Of a stretch of DNA of 64,000 bases, positions 43,901 to 52,697 are shown piece by piece. Source of the stretch: JAVBTT01 sp031556035 (GTDB lineage Bacteria > Bacillota > Clostridia > Oscillospirales > UBA929); NCBI GenBank assembly GCA_031556035.1, contig JAVBTT010000034.1:1-64000 (forward strand). The letters run 5' to 3'. The position numbers and the translations under genes were made by a program. How positions within the stretch are numbered: the stretch's first letter is position 1; each line of letters starts with the position of its first letter. The notes beneath the pieces were generated by a model that searched no databases, had not been told where the DNA came from, and worked only from the letters and a program-made list of their open reading frames with translations.

Positions 43901-46411
43901 GCTGAGCTCTCCGCCGTCCGGAACGGAGGCGAAGACGCGCAGGCTGACCTCGCCCTCCCCCTTGATGATACTGTAGGAAAGGCTCTGCAGCACCTCTATC
44001 CCGGGCATGCAAACGTCAGCGTAAATTCTAAAGTCCATAGGGCCGGCTTTATTTTCAGCATCCTCCGGATCCCGCACATACAGCTCATATGCGCCTGCCG
44101 GCAGGCTGATGGAGCACACCTCGTCCCCAAAAGCCGTCCAGTCGACCACAGTGCCGCCGGTATTTGTCACGCGGTATTCATAGTCCCCGTTGCCGCCGCT
44201 CGCGGTCACATGGATTTCGCCATTCTGGTCAATCCCGGGCGCCCTGAGGTTGTCCCTCGCGCTGCTTGTTATCTTCACTGCGTCCGGCTCATGGATGACG
44301 ACAGTCATGGTCTTTATATTTGGTATGTACTCGTCGTCATCCGGATCCCGCACGTCGTCCAGATCCTCAAGGCTGACGATATACTCGCCCGCCGTGAGCC
44401 TTTCAAACAAGTGGCTTGTAGTCGCCGCGTTTTCGGGCTTAACGCCGTCCAGTTCGATTTCCGTGCGCTCCCCGTTGCCCTCCAGAGTGAGAAGGGTTCT
44501 TATCGGGTATTCATTTGAGCCGCCTGTGATATACGTCACTTCAATTTCACCCTCGGCGGCTCCGCGATGTGACGCATTTGTGGCGTTCACCGCGAAGTTG
44601 ACGTCTCCGGGCCGCCTCACGGTTGCCTTTTCGCTCCAGACGTTCCCGCCGTCCGCGGCGTCCCTGAGCGTGACGGTGTATTCGCCGTATTTGAGAGAGT
44701 CAATCGTAAACACGCCGCCGGAGGGCACGTCCTCCCACGACGAGGGCTCTTTCCCGGATTTGGCGTAGCTGTACTGAAAGTTGACGCTGCCGCCGTATTT
44801 GACGTTGCTTATCGAAATGCTTCCGTCCCTGGAATTGCGGGTCGTCGTATCGGCCGCGTCAATGTCAAAACGCAGCACCGGCCCCCACTGGGCGTACAGC
44901 GTGGTATCCCTGGTGGGGCGGTAAGGCTGCCCGGCGGCGCATATCTCGGAGCTTCCGTCGCTTTTCTCGGACCACCCGTCGAGCTGGCGCTTGTCCCGCG
45001 AGAAAAAGCCGTCCTCAGGGAGCTTAAAGCTCCAGGTTCTGGGCACGGCGAAGGACAGGGCTCTTCCATAATCCCCGTTAGGACTCAAGGTGAGCATATT
45101 GGAGTCGTGGGCCTCCAGCTCAAGCAAGGCCGGATCCGGCGAAACAAACCCGGGCAGGGCGGACACAATGGAGCTCTCCCCGGCTATGGCTCTCGGGGAG
45201 TCCTCGACAGTGCTTATTATATAGTTTCCCTTAGGTATAAACAGCGCCGCGCGCCTCATTCCCTTAGGCATCTTAAAGGTGTAATCGTCGCCTCCGCCGG
45301 GGTAGGCGGGGCTCACCAGATATTCGAAGGAATCCGCGTTCATAAGGCATACCTTTATATCGGACGTGTCCGAGAGCGGCGCCTTAAGCCTGATGTCAGC
45401 TATCGCATCCGTCACCGCGTTCACCGGCCCGTCCAGCGGGCTCTTTGTCCCGTCGGTAAAGCCGTACAGCCGTGCGCCTCCGGCGACATTGATTTTGGAA
45501 GCCCTGGCGGTTTCGCCGCCGCTGCCGCCGCCGCTGCCGCCGCCAATTCCGGCCGCGCCCTTTCCGCCCTTGACGGTTACCCTGGCGTTTCCGAGGATGC
45601 TTACCTGGCCGCACGCGGCTCCTAACCCTGACTTTGAGCCCCCGCCTCCGATTCCCGCGCCTCCCGCGTTTGTGCTGGAGCTATAGCCGCCAACAGCCTC
45701 TACTGCGGCATTGCCGGATACCGTGATTTCTCCCGCGCCGTAGCCTGTGGTAAGGGACGATCCCCCTCCGATCCCGGCGGCCCCTCCGATCCCGGTCGCT
45801 TTGATCTCCACATTCTCACTTATGGTAATGTTCCCGCCCGGGGCCTTATAGCCGCCGCCTATGGCCGCCGCCATAACTGAGCTCGATACGGTCAGCCTGC
45901 CGCTCCCCTTTATCTCGAGGCTTTTCCCGGCCGGAACGCCGACGCCCGCGCCAGAGTCCTCAGGTGTGGTCGTCCTGCCGTTGGCTATTACATTTTCCCC
46001 TTCGAGGATTAACGTGCCTCCCTCGGCAAAATAAATCGTCGCGTTGGCGGCGGCTTTGTCAGCGCCGCGCGCCGAGCTGAAATTCATGTTTGTGAGGGTG
46101 ACAGTGACCTTTTTCGCGAAGCTCATCGAAAGTCCGTCGTAAAAAACCTCCGGATCCCCAACAAAGAGGTATTCCGTGGCCGTGTTTTCGCTGAAATTGA
46201 GATAAAAGCCGTCTTTATTCTCAGACAGAGGCGCACCCAGGCCCTTTGCCATGAAGTTAAAATCCTTATCTCTGTTGACATACGGCATTACGGACGAAGC
46301 CCAGGTGTCGCCGGCAGCCGCCTTTGACGAGGGCGTGAGCGCGGGAATAAATCCGGCGGCAAACATTAACGCCAGAACCAGTGACAGGATTCTCTTTACC
46401 CTTTTCAACAC
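40991..46411 (-). CDS. Large surface protein with C-terminal S-layer homology domains
   Basis: 1806 aa; GTG start with GGAGGG 5 nt upstream. Signal peptide about 1-32. Residues about 90-330 are a beta-helix-like repeat rich in GIGGG turns. About 460-525 is an InlB-type B-repeat (SFKLPEDG to LYAQW). Many Ig-like or SprB-like beta repeats follow, then a charged helical stretch (about 1290-1350). From about 1630 there are three SLH domains (FTDIDPSDWYASAVQAAYDL is the clearest), which bind pyruvylated cell-wall polymer and would hold the protein on the cell surface. No catalytic motif is visible. An adhesin or surface scaffold is likely; whether it presents the secreted lyases is unknown. Confidence 0.85.
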   Translation of the reverse strand: MLKRVKRILSLVLALMFAAGFIPALTPSSKAAAGDTWASSVMPYVNRDKDFNFMAKGLGAPLSENKDGFYLNFSENTATEYLFVGDPEVFYDGLSMSFAKKVTVTLTNMNFSSARGADKAAANATIYFAEGGTLILEGENVIANGRTTTPEDSGAGVGVPAGKSLEIKGSGRLTVSSSVMAAAIGGGYKAPGGNITISENVEIKATGIGGAAGIGGGSSLTTGYGAGEITVSGNAAVEAVGGYSSSTNAGGAGIGGGGSKSGLGAACGQVSILGNARVTVKGGKGAAGIGGGSGGGSGGETARASKINVAGGARLYGFTDGTKSPLDGPVNAVTDAIADIRLKAPLSDTSDIKVCLMNADSFEYLVSPAYPGGGDDYTFKMPKGMRRAALFIPKGNYIISTVEDSPRAIAGESSIVSALPGFVSPDPALLELEAHDSNMLTLSPNGDYGRALSFAVPRTWSFKLPEDGFFSRDKRQLDGWSEKSDGSSEICAAGQPYRPTRDTTLYAQWGPVLRFDIDAADTTTRNSRDGSISISNVKYGGSVNFQYSYAKSGKEPSSWEDVPSGGVFTIDSLKYGEYTVTLRDAADGGNVWSEKATVRRPGDVNFAVNATNASHRGAAEGEIEVTYITGGSNEYPIRTLLTLEGNGERTEIELDGVKPENAATTSHLFERLTAGEYIVSLEDLDDVRDPDDDEYIPNIKTMTVVIHEPDAVKITSSARDNLRAPGIDQNGEIHVTASGGNGDYEYRVTNTGGTVVDWTAFGDEVCSISLPAGAYELYVRDPEDAENKAGPMDFRIYADVCMPGIEVLQSLSYSIIKGEGEVSLRVFASVPDGGELSYQWKRLKNEHDDVEKGENVPAEQGGTSPICWDSPVSDSWYVCRVTNTRDDLRAENETKPYTKATDSATFYVKVNSNLAVTKPAFYPGSIVVEAGGTGFIKLSARGSKAIEDGKLLPVEIQYSFSLKDGYGNADCPVEILGAEFTATPTAAGVYTVPVNVVASYNGVYSEGATTEFTVICVEPPVCSCLLLAPAMSLGDAVLEADEDSRTVTLSAKASVHSQKCALHRDQPQSADLSYEISGVDDSIEAAIDSDQDGVRLTVTPKIPGNHTVAVKVKATHGLNVSESVVKLNVYKKPPEHIAGCECEIELRNTAGGLLVIENNESQKVVDLLPAGVPALAGSCSLHTEAGDRALQYYWRVLENTAGASIAGDRLTVTSSGVVRLELKAATAHAYKEVKIEFTVKSRALVKIEDDIESLNEEYERVKNDPAGKALLRDKVEAALAAFYRLSERDRAAVAREYRKMLDELVENLKMMKNEVIAPAALGVEVVGLATVGYESEALQYLKPFGYTFRVGQVSGGDEYDLTKLLIPEGHTAGLFLEVELFRTLEGVIQGIKSPMAPLFVTLRLPESMKNGAELTIVHAHTGADGTRTLSVLPCEYDPDSNTVSFVLDRFSTLAFSNIPEKISSTGSSGISAQDSSKTLTARELESAAASGTVFTLESGEAFYRIDAAGALSAARRALRADTLPDSSQIVFRTQLAGASYALEMTVVYSGRSVNPSVYGAFVELFIPVREEYATGVFRSGEQLYHTPTAFISEEGGKYARLTIQTGFPYFLVWNETSLPGFGEVWGEHWSNAAVTGLAERLTLGGAEGGAYSPDVQISRAAFIAFALRAFGLDTTSEYRGTFTDIDPSDWYASAVQAAYDLGIVSGLGDGRFGPELPITREQATTILFKLAVIFSLDARLPKKDKRLDQFFDSGDISDWAEAGLDYALIHDLITGRGGWIIAPRAALSNAEAAQLIWNMLVKSEMI

Positions 46412-46596
46412 AATGCCCTCCCTGAGTGTATGCAGAAGCTTTCAAATGCCCTCTAATACTAATACCTGTTTAAAACCTGCCGGATATTTTTGGACATACC
46501 TCTCCGGCCATTCGTCAGTATATTATATATCGCAAAAAAACGTCAAAACTAAACCGCAAAATTGAGATTGCTTTTTATTTGTACAGGCATATTAAA

Positions 46597-46630
46597 GGGC
46601 AGCGGAGCCGACTGACCGGACCCGCTGCCC
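46597..46630 (-). terminator. Terminator of ftsH
   Basis: GGGCAGCGG (46597-46605) pairs with CCGCTGCCC (46622-46630). On the minus strand it is followed by TTTAATA, about 30 nt after the ftsH stop, ending the housekeeping run. Confidence 0.7.
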
Positions 46631-46657
46631 CTGTGCTCTCTGTGGTACGGAAAACGC

Positions 46658-48526
46658 TTACTCGGACTCTCCCGACGCGTCCGCGGTGGGGAGCTCGTCG
46701 TCCGGGAGCCTGCCGGTCTGGAAAAACTTCTCAAACTCATGGGCGTCCATGGTCTCATGCTCCAGCAGGTATTCGGCCACGGCCGCAAGTTTGTCCATGT
46801 TGTCCGTCAGTATTTTTTCGCATCTTTCATAAGCGTTGTCGATTATCGCCTTTATCTCGGCGTCGATTTTCGCTGCAACGTCCTCCGAGTAATTGCGCAT
46901 GTGGCCGTAGTCACGCCCCAGAAATACCTCCTCGTTTTCGCTGCCGAAGTTGATCGGCCCGAGGCTGTCGCTCATTCCGTACTTTGTGACCATGGAGCGG
47001 GCCATTTTAGTCGCGCGCTGTATGTCGTTGGAGGCGCCCGTTGAGATGTCGTCCAGCACAAGCTTTTCGGCCACCCTCCCCCCCAGGAAGACAACGATGT
47101 CGTCCAGCATCTCATTCTTGCTGACAAAGTTCTTGTCCTCGGCGGGAAGCGATATTGTCATTCCCCCGGCGGTTCCGCGCGGGATTATTGATATCTGATG
47201 CACCGGGTCGCTGTACTGGGTATTCCGGGCGACAACGGCGTGCCCCGCTTCATGAAAGGCGGTGAGCCTGCGCTCCTTATCCGAAACCACCCGCGATTTT
47301 TTGGCCGGGCCGGCGATCACCTTGATCATGGCCTCGGAAACCTCGTCCATGCCGATTGCCTTTTTCTTGCGCCTGGCAGCTAAAAGGGCGGACTCATTGA
47401 GAAGGTTCTCAAGATCGGCCCCTGTAAAGCCGGCCGTTGTCTTGGCTATGGTGGAGAGGTTCACCGTCTCGTCCAGCGGCTTGTTCTTCGCGTGGAGCTT
47501 CAGTATCGCCTCGCGACCGCGGATGTCCGGCATTCCGATATAGACCTGGCGGTCAAAGCGGCCCGGGCGCAGCAGGGCGGGATCGAGTATATCCGGGCGG
47601 TTTGTGGCCGCGATAATGATGACTCCCTCGTTGGTGGCGAAGCCGTCCATCTCGACAAGCAGCTGGTTGAGCGTTTGCTCGCGCTCGTCGTGCCCGCCGC
47701 CCATGCCCGCTCCGCGGTGCCGGCCTACGGCGTCGATCTCGTCAATGAAAATAATGGAGGGAGAGACCTTCTTGGCCTCCTCAAACAGGCTGCGCACGCG
47801 GGACGCGCCGACGCCGACATAGAGCTCGACGAAGTCCGAGCCTGAGATGGACAGGAACTGCACTCCCGCCTCGCCAGCCACGGCCTTGGCCAAAAGCGTC
47901 TTTCCTGTGCCCGGAGGGCCGACCAGCAGAACCCCCTTGGGTATTCTCGCGCCTATCTCCACAAAGCTCTTGGGGTTCTTAAGGAAATCCACTATCTCGC
48001 GAAGCTCCTCCTTTTCCTCGTCCGCCCCCTCGACATCCGCGAAGGTCACCTTTTTCTTCTCGTCCGAGGCAAGGCGGGGGCGGGCGCGCTTAAAGCTCAT
48101 GGCCTTGTTGTCCCCTCCGCCGGCGCGGTTGAACATGAAGTACCATAGCCCGATAAAAATAATAATTATAACGGCGTAGGGCAGTATCACCCACCACCAT
48201 GGCGGCACGAAGCCCTCATTCAAATCAATTTTTTTGAGGGTTCCCTTCTCCAGCTGTTCGTTGATGACATCCCACAAATCCTCGCGGAAATAGTCAACGC
48301 TGTAGAGCTTATACTCCCGCTCCTTGTCAGCGCCCGCGAGCTTGTATTTCAGGACGTTGCCCTCAACGTTGAACTCGGTGACGAGCCCCTGCCGGAAATC
48401 GCGCAAAACCTCGGAGTATATCGGCGCCTCCGGCTTGCTGCCCTGGAGCATAACAAGCACAACCGCAACCAGTATGAATATGACTATCAGATAAAACAGA
48501 ATGTCTTTAAAGCCGTTGCCCTTCAA
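46658..48526 (-). CDS. ftsH: ATP-dependent zinc metalloprotease FtsH
   Basis: 622 aa. Two N-terminal membrane helices (about 8-25 and 112-130) frame a short extracytoplasmic domain. AAA+ domain with Walker A GPPGTGKTLLAKA, Walker B IIFIDEID and the second region of homology with ATNRPDILDPALLRPGRFDR. The protease domain has the HEAGH zinc motif. FtsH degrades membrane and regulatory proteins at the inner face of the membrane. The start read here is TTG without a clear ribosome site, so a slightly different start is possible. Last gene of the run with hpt and tilS, the usual tilS-hpt-ftsH order of Firmicutes. Confidence 0.97.
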   Translation of the reverse strand: MKGNGFKDILFYLIVIFILVAVVLVMLQGSKPEAPIYSEVLRDFRQGLVTEFNVEGNVLKYKLAGADKEREYKLYSVDYFREDLWDVINEQLEKGTLKKIDLNEGFVPPWWWVILPYAVIIIIFIGLWYFMFNRAGGGDNKAMSFKRARPRLASDEKKKVTFADVEGADEEKEELREIVDFLKNPKSFVEIGARIPKGVLLVGPPGTGKTLLAKAVAGEAGVQFLSISGSDFVELYVGVGASRVRSLFEEAKKVSPSIIFIDEIDAVGRHRGAGMGGGHDEREQTLNQLLVEMDGFATNEGVIIIAATNRPDILDPALLRPGRFDRQVYIGMPDIRGREAILKLHAKNKPLDETVNLSTIAKTTAGFTGADLENLLNESALLAARRKKKAIGMDEVSEAMIKVIAGPAKKSRVVSDKERRLTAFHEAGHAVVARNTQYSDPVHQISIIPRGTAGGMTISLPAEDKNFVSKNEMLDDIVVFLGGRVAEKLVLDDISTGASNDIQRATKMARSMVTKYGMSDSLGPINFGSENEEVFLGRDYGHMRNYSEDVAAKIDAEIKAIIDNAYERCEKILTDNMDKLAAVAEYLLEHETMDAHEFEKFFQTGRLPDDELPTADASGESE

Positions 48527-48572
48527 TCAATCACAACCAATCAAAAACCGTTGGGGAACAATAAAGCCGGGG

Positions 48573-49109
48573 TTATTCATAGACCTCGCGTGAGAGAACT
48601 CCTATATACGGCAGATTGCGGTAACGCTCGTCATAATCAAGGCCGTAGCCCACCACAAACTCGTTCGGGATGGTAAAGCAGGCGTAATTCGGGGTTATCG
48701 GCACCCTCCTGCGGTCCGGCTTGTCAAGCAGCGTGCACAGGCGGATGGACGCCGTCTTCTTTACCACCATCAAATTCATAATATAACTCAATGTCATGCC
48801 GCTGTCAAGAATATCCTCCACGATCAGGACATCCTTTCCCTCCACAGGCATATCGAGGTCCTTGAGTATCTTCACGGCGCCGGTCGAGCTGGTGCTCGAG
48901 CCGTATGACGAAACGGCCATAAAATCTATCGACAGCGGCAGGTCGATACACCTGATCAGGTCGGCGAGAAACACGACCGAGCCCTTGAGCACCCCGACAA
49001 TGACAAGCTCCTTGCCCCGATAGTCCTCGGTTATCCGCTTCCCGACCTCCGTCACCTTGCGCTTTAGCTCCTCTTCTGAAACAAGTATGCTCTGAATATC
49101 GTTTTTCAT
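48573..49109 (-). CDS. hpt: Hypoxanthine phosphoribosyltransferase
   Basis: 178 aa. The PRPP-binding motif VLIVEDILDSGMTL is intact, as are the N-terminal ELVIVGVLKGS loop and the C-terminal VVGYGLDYDERYRNLPYIG. It converts hypoxanthine or guanine plus PRPP to IMP or GMP. Located between tilS and ftsH as in many Firmicutes. AAAGGA stands 11 nt before the ATG. Confidence 0.96.
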   Translation of the reverse strand: MKNDIQSILVSEEELKRKVTEVGKRITEDYRGKELVIVGVLKGSVVFLADLIRCIDLPLSIDFMAVSSYGSSTSSTGAVKILKDLDMPVEGKDVLIVEDILDSGMTLSYIMNLMVVKKTASIRLCTLLDKPDRRRVPITPNYACFTIPNEFVVGYGLDYDERYRNLPYIGVLSREVYE

Positions 49110-49238
49110 AACTGAGTATTCCTTTCAATGAAGGTATGAGATGTGAGGATTTCTCCGCCGTCTTCGGGATACCTCTACGATCTTGTAGGGCGCGGCATCC
49201 CTGACGCGCCGCTTCCCGGCTCCAACCCCGTTAGCTGC

Positions 49239-49281
49239 TCCTTGGATATTTACCGACCCGCCCGGCTACGCTCTTCTGATT
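49239..49281. repeat. Interspersed 43-nt repeat, copy 1
   Basis: A TCCTTGGATATTT...CGCTCTTCT element, matching 55471-55513 at about 39 of 43 positions. It overlaps the last codons of tilS. Confidence 0.7.
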
Positions 49282-50555
49282 GTCAGCTTCAAAACCTCAT
49301 GTCCCGGGCCGGGCACCCGTGATCTGTCTATGCCGAACCCAGACACGGCCACAACCCCGAGGTCGTCGGCAATGACCGGTATGCTTTCCCGCAGATGGCG
49401 CGGCACCTTTTCGTCGATAAAGAGCTTTTTCAGCGTCTTTGTGCCGCCTCTCCCGACAAGGGCTATCTCGTCCCCGGGCTGGCGGGAGCGCACAACGAGA
49501 TTCCCCTTTATTGTATCAGCGCCTATAAAAAAGGTGTCCGACTGCATTTTGCCGCGCCCCATCCCGTCCTCGGCGGCGGGGGCGCATTCAAGGCCGCAGC
49601 CCGAAGCCCCGGGCAGGAGCACGTCCGGGCCGACGACCAGCCGGTCGTACTGCCGCCGCGCGGCCATCCTCCTTGGCAGATCGGTTCTAGCGCTGGGGCT
49701 GTCTCCCCCGGCAAGGGCCAGCATAGCGGCCAAATGCTCGTACTGCACCGAGTGAAGCCCCGCCTCCTCGCACATCGCGCGGCACACGCGCACGGCTATT
49801 GCCGGATGGAGCGCGTTAAGCCTGTCTACCGGATACGCCACGCCGCTCTCTGTTTTCTCCGCGCGGCGCATGGCCTTTTCAGTAACACCGTCAAAGTAGC
49901 TCTCATCCTGACGAACAAGCGTTGTGGCCTGGCGCACAGCCTGCGCGAGCCTCGGGTTGAACTCCCGCAGCACCGGCACCACGTCGTGGCGCAGCCGGTT
50001 CCTGCGAAAGCTTGTGTCGGCGTTGGAGGCGTCCTCAACGCAGGAAAGCCCGGCCTCTTTGAGGTACTCAAGTATCTCGGTGCGCGACACATGGAGCATG
50101 GGCCTGAATATGTTGCCTCTGCTGACCGGTATGCCCCTGAGCCCCGCCAGTCCGGTACCCCTGGCGAGATTGAGCAGCACGGTCTCCACATTGTCGTCCG
50201 CGTTGTGTGCGGTGCAGATCACCTCCGCCCCGGCTTGCTCCGCGGCCATATCCAGAAAATCGTAGCGCAGGGAGCGTGCCGTCTCCTCAATGCCCCGGCC
50301 GGACAGCTCAGCCTCCTCCGCCACATTTGCCCTGCCGAAATAACAGGTAATGCCCCTGCTCCTGCAAAACTCACGCGCGTGCTCCTCGTCGGAGGCCGCC
50401 TCCGGGCGCAGTCCGTGGTTGAAATGCGCCGCGGCCACCAGCTCAAGGACGCCTTCGCTCCTCAGCTCCCAGAGCCTTGCCAGCATCGCGGTGGAATCCG
50501 CGCCTCCAGAAAAAGCCGCAAGCACGCGTTTCGACTGCGGCAGAATAAGCTCCAA
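49266..50555 (-). CDS. tilS: tRNA(Ile)-lysidine synthase
   Basis: 429 aa. The N-terminal PP-loop ATP-binding motif is SGGADSTAM. The catalytic domain includes TAHNADDNVETVLLNLARG and RNRLRHDVVP. The C-terminal tRNA-binding part has the RQPGDEI and KKLFIDEKVPRHLR features. It attaches lysine to C34 of the tRNA(Ile) that reads AUA, making it read isoleucine; essential. Start is TTG with AAGGAG 9 nt upstream, 5 nt after the dnaB stop. Its last codons overlap an interspersed repeat. Confidence 0.95.
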   Translation of the reverse strand: MELILPQSKRVLAAFSGGADSTAMLARLWELRSEGVLELVAAAHFNHGLRPEAASDEEHAREFCRSRGITCYFGRANVAEEAELSGRGIEETARSLRYDFLDMAAEQAGAEVICTAHNADDNVETVLLNLARGTGLAGLRGIPVSRGNIFRPMLHVSRTEILEYLKEAGLSCVEDASNADTSFRRNRLRHDVVPVLREFNPRLAQAVRQATTLVRQDESYFDGVTEKAMRRAEKTESGVAYPVDRLNALHPAIAVRVCRAMCEEAGLHSVQYEHLAAMLALAGGDSPSARTDLPRRMAARRQYDRLVVGPDVLLPGASGCGLECAPAAEDGMGRGKMQSDTFFIGADTIKGNLVVRSRQPGDEIALVGRGGTKTLKKLFIDEKVPRHLRESIPVIADDLGVVAVSGFGIDRSRVPGPGHEVLKLTIRRA

Positions 50556-50560
50556 ATATA

Positions 50561-51892
50561 TTACACTCCTTCGTGCTGCCAGTCGCGGGATGAGAACGTC
50601 GTAAACTGGCCCTCCCAGTGAACCTTTATGTTCGCCGTCTCCCCGTGCCGGTTTTTCGCGATTATTATCTCCGCCTCGTTGGGCTGGGATTCCTCATCAT
50701 CATAATAGTCGCCCCTGTAGAGGAATATGACGGAGTCGGCGTCCTGCTCTATCGCGCCCGATTCGCGCAGGTCGGACAGCATCGGACGCTTGTCCTTTCG
50801 CTTCTCGTTTTCGCGTGAGAGCTGCGACAGGCACAGCACCGGCACGTTCAGCTCCTTGGCCATAATTTTAAGGGAGCGCGAGATTTCGCCCACCTCAGTC
50901 GTGCGGTTATCGAAGCGCTTGCCGGGCGAGCCCTGCATAAGCTGCAAATAATCTATCACTATCAGGCCCAGATTCGGCACTCTGCGGCATTTTGCCTTCA
51001 TCTCCGCCACCGATATCGCCGGGTTGTCGTCAAAAAGCAGATCCATCTTGGAGAGCCCCGCCGCGGCCTGCCCGATCCTGGACCAGTCGTCTCCGCCCAG
51101 CGTGCCCATCAGCAGTGAATTGGAGGGCACCCTCGCCTCAGAGGACAGCAGGCGCGTCACAAGCTGGTCGCGCGACATCTCAAGCGAGAAAAACACCACC
51201 GCCTTGCCGGACGAGCGGGTGGCGTGCAGCGCGATGTTGAGCGCGATCGAGGTCTTGCCCATGCCCGGGCGCGAGGCTATCAGCACAAAATTCGAGTTGA
51301 GCAGCCCTCCCAGATAGTGATCCAGCTCCGCGATGCCTGTCTGGAGACCGGGCAGGTGGCCGCCGGCTTCCACCATTTCCTTGATCTGGCGGTAGACATC
51401 AACAAGCACGACCGGAATCCTGTACAGCTCCTTGTTTCCCCTGCCCTGCCGTATATCGTATATGCGCTGCTCGGCGGCGTCCAGCACGTCCGAGGCCTCG
51501 CCCTTCTGCTCGAACACCATGCCCTGTATGTCCATTGCGGCCTCAGCCACCTGACGCAGCAGGCTCTGCTCCCTGACAAGCTCCGAGTAATGCCTGGCGT
51601 GGGCCGCTGTTGGGGTTACGTCCAGCAGCCGCATCATGTAGTCGCGCGAGGTCTGCTCGTCGTAGACCCCTCGGGATTTCATCGCGCCCAGGGCGGTCAC
51701 AGGGTCGATGACCTCGCCCGCCAGAAACATTGAGTACATCGTCTCGAATATATCCCTGTGGGCGGGCAGATAAAAATCCTCGGAGCCGAGCAGCTCTATG
51801 ACCTCCGGTATGCACCGGCTGTCCAGCAGCATTGAGCCTATTACCGCCTGCTCCGCCTCCACGCTGTGCGGCAGACGCCTGACCTCGTCCAT
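50561..51892 (-). CDS. dnaB: Replicative DNA helicase DnaB
   Basis: 443 aa. N-terminal helical domain (RRLPHSVEAEQAVIGSMLLD) that binds primase, then the RecA-like motor: Walker A SRPGMGKTS, Walker B LIVIDYLQLM, and the EIGEISRSLK-type region with QLSREN downstream. Acts as a hexamer that unwinds DNA at the replication fork. The neighbours gdpP-rplI upstream match the common Firmicutes order, with a polysaccharide deacetylase gene inserted between rplI and dnaB. Confidence 0.97.
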   Translation of the reverse strand: MDEVRRLPHSVEAEQAVIGSMLLDSRCIPEVIELLGSEDFYLPAHRDIFETMYSMFLAGEVIDPVTALGAMKSRGVYDEQTSRDYMMRLLDVTPTAAHARHYSELVREQSLLRQVAEAAMDIQGMVFEQKGEASDVLDAAEQRIYDIRQGRGNKELYRIPVVLVDVYRQIKEMVEAGGHLPGLQTGIAELDHYLGGLLNSNFVLIASRPGMGKTSIALNIALHATRSSGKAVVFFSLEMSRDQLVTRLLSSEARVPSNSLLMGTLGGDDWSRIGQAAAGLSKMDLLFDDNPAISVAEMKAKCRRVPNLGLIVIDYLQLMQGSPGKRFDNRTTEVGEISRSLKIMAKELNVPVLCLSQLSRENEKRKDKRPMLSDLRESGAIEQDADSVIFLYRGDYYDDEESQPNEAEIIIAKNRHGETANIKVHWEGQFTTFSSRDWQHEGV

Positions 51893-51905
51893 CCCGTTCG
51901 CCCTC

Positions 51906-52697
51906 TCAATTATAAGAACTCTTAATGACCGTATCCTCCTGGCCCTTCCAGCGGGGGAGTTTCATCATATCCATAGCTGTATTGGCGGTTTTTTTCTCGA
52001 CCGTCAGGCCGATATCATAACGTCCGCAATACGCTGCGAGCACATTGTCGTCTAAGGCTCCGTAGGGATAGCATATGACGGTCGGCTTGTAGCCAAGCTC
52101 CCTTTTGAACGCCCTGTCGAGCCTGTTCGCGTCGTTTATCAAGGCAAGCCGGTGCTGAGCCGCGCCGCGCTTAGCCGGGGTCTTCAGACCGAGGCTGCCA
52201 TGCAGATTATAGGAATGCGACTGAAAGTCCACGAGCCCGCTCTCACGCATCTCCCTTGCGTTATCCCAGCTGAAAAAGCCCTTGCAGCCCCAATCCTGCT
52301 TGGATGCTATTAAAAATATCGTCGCTTTCACATTATATTTTTTCAAAATCGGGAAGGCAATCTCGTAGTTGTCATAGTAGCCGTCGTCCATCGTAATGAC
52401 AATCGGCTTGTCAGGTAGTCTTGTTTCTCGTATCTGAGAAGCAAAGATGGAGGTATACCCGTTGTCGACCAGCTCCTTCATCTGCCTGTCAAAAGCCTGC
52501 TCGGAGACAAAATACGAGTTTTTGGCGGTAACATTTTCGTCCCTTGTGAAGGCATGGTACATAATTATTGGAACATCCACGGCTGCTTGTGGCGACGCGA
52601 GCGTCTCAGGGCCATTGCCCGACAGTATGCCTCCAACAGCAAGAACCAGGCTGGCGGAAATCAAGAAGCGTCTGCGGTTCTCTTTTATGGGAATCAC
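51906..52697 (-). CDS. Exported polysaccharide deacetylase (NodB domain)
   Basis: 263 aa from a GTG that overlaps the rplI stop. N-terminal twin-arginine-like/signal stretch (RRRFLISASLVLAVGGIL), so it is exported. NodB homology domain with the metal and base motif ITMDDGYYDN and the second motif SHSYNLH, characteristic of carbohydrate esterase family 4. Such enzymes remove acetyl groups from peptidoglycan or other polysaccharides. Its place between rplI and dnaB is unusual; coupling to replication genes suggests constitutive, growth-linked expression. Confidence 0.88.
   Translation of the reverse strand: MIPIKENRRRFLISASLVLAVGGILSGNGPETLASPQAAVDVPIIMYHAFTRDENVTAKNSYFVSEQAFDRQMKELVDNGYTSIFASQIRETRLPDKPIVITMDDGYYDNYEIAFPILKKYNVKATIFLIASKQDWGCKGFFSWDNAREMRESGLVDFQSHSYNLHGSLGLKTPAKRGAAQHRLALINDANRLDRAFKRELGYKPTVICYPYGALDDNVLAAYCGRYDIGLTVEKKTANTAMDMMKLPRWKGQEDTVIKSSYN

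Noticed and set aside
45396..45614. Glycine-rich repeats in the SLH protein gene considered as a CRISPR-like or tandem DNA repeat array.
   Set aside because: The periodicity is at protein level (GIGGG turns) within an intact reading frame; no regular spacers.
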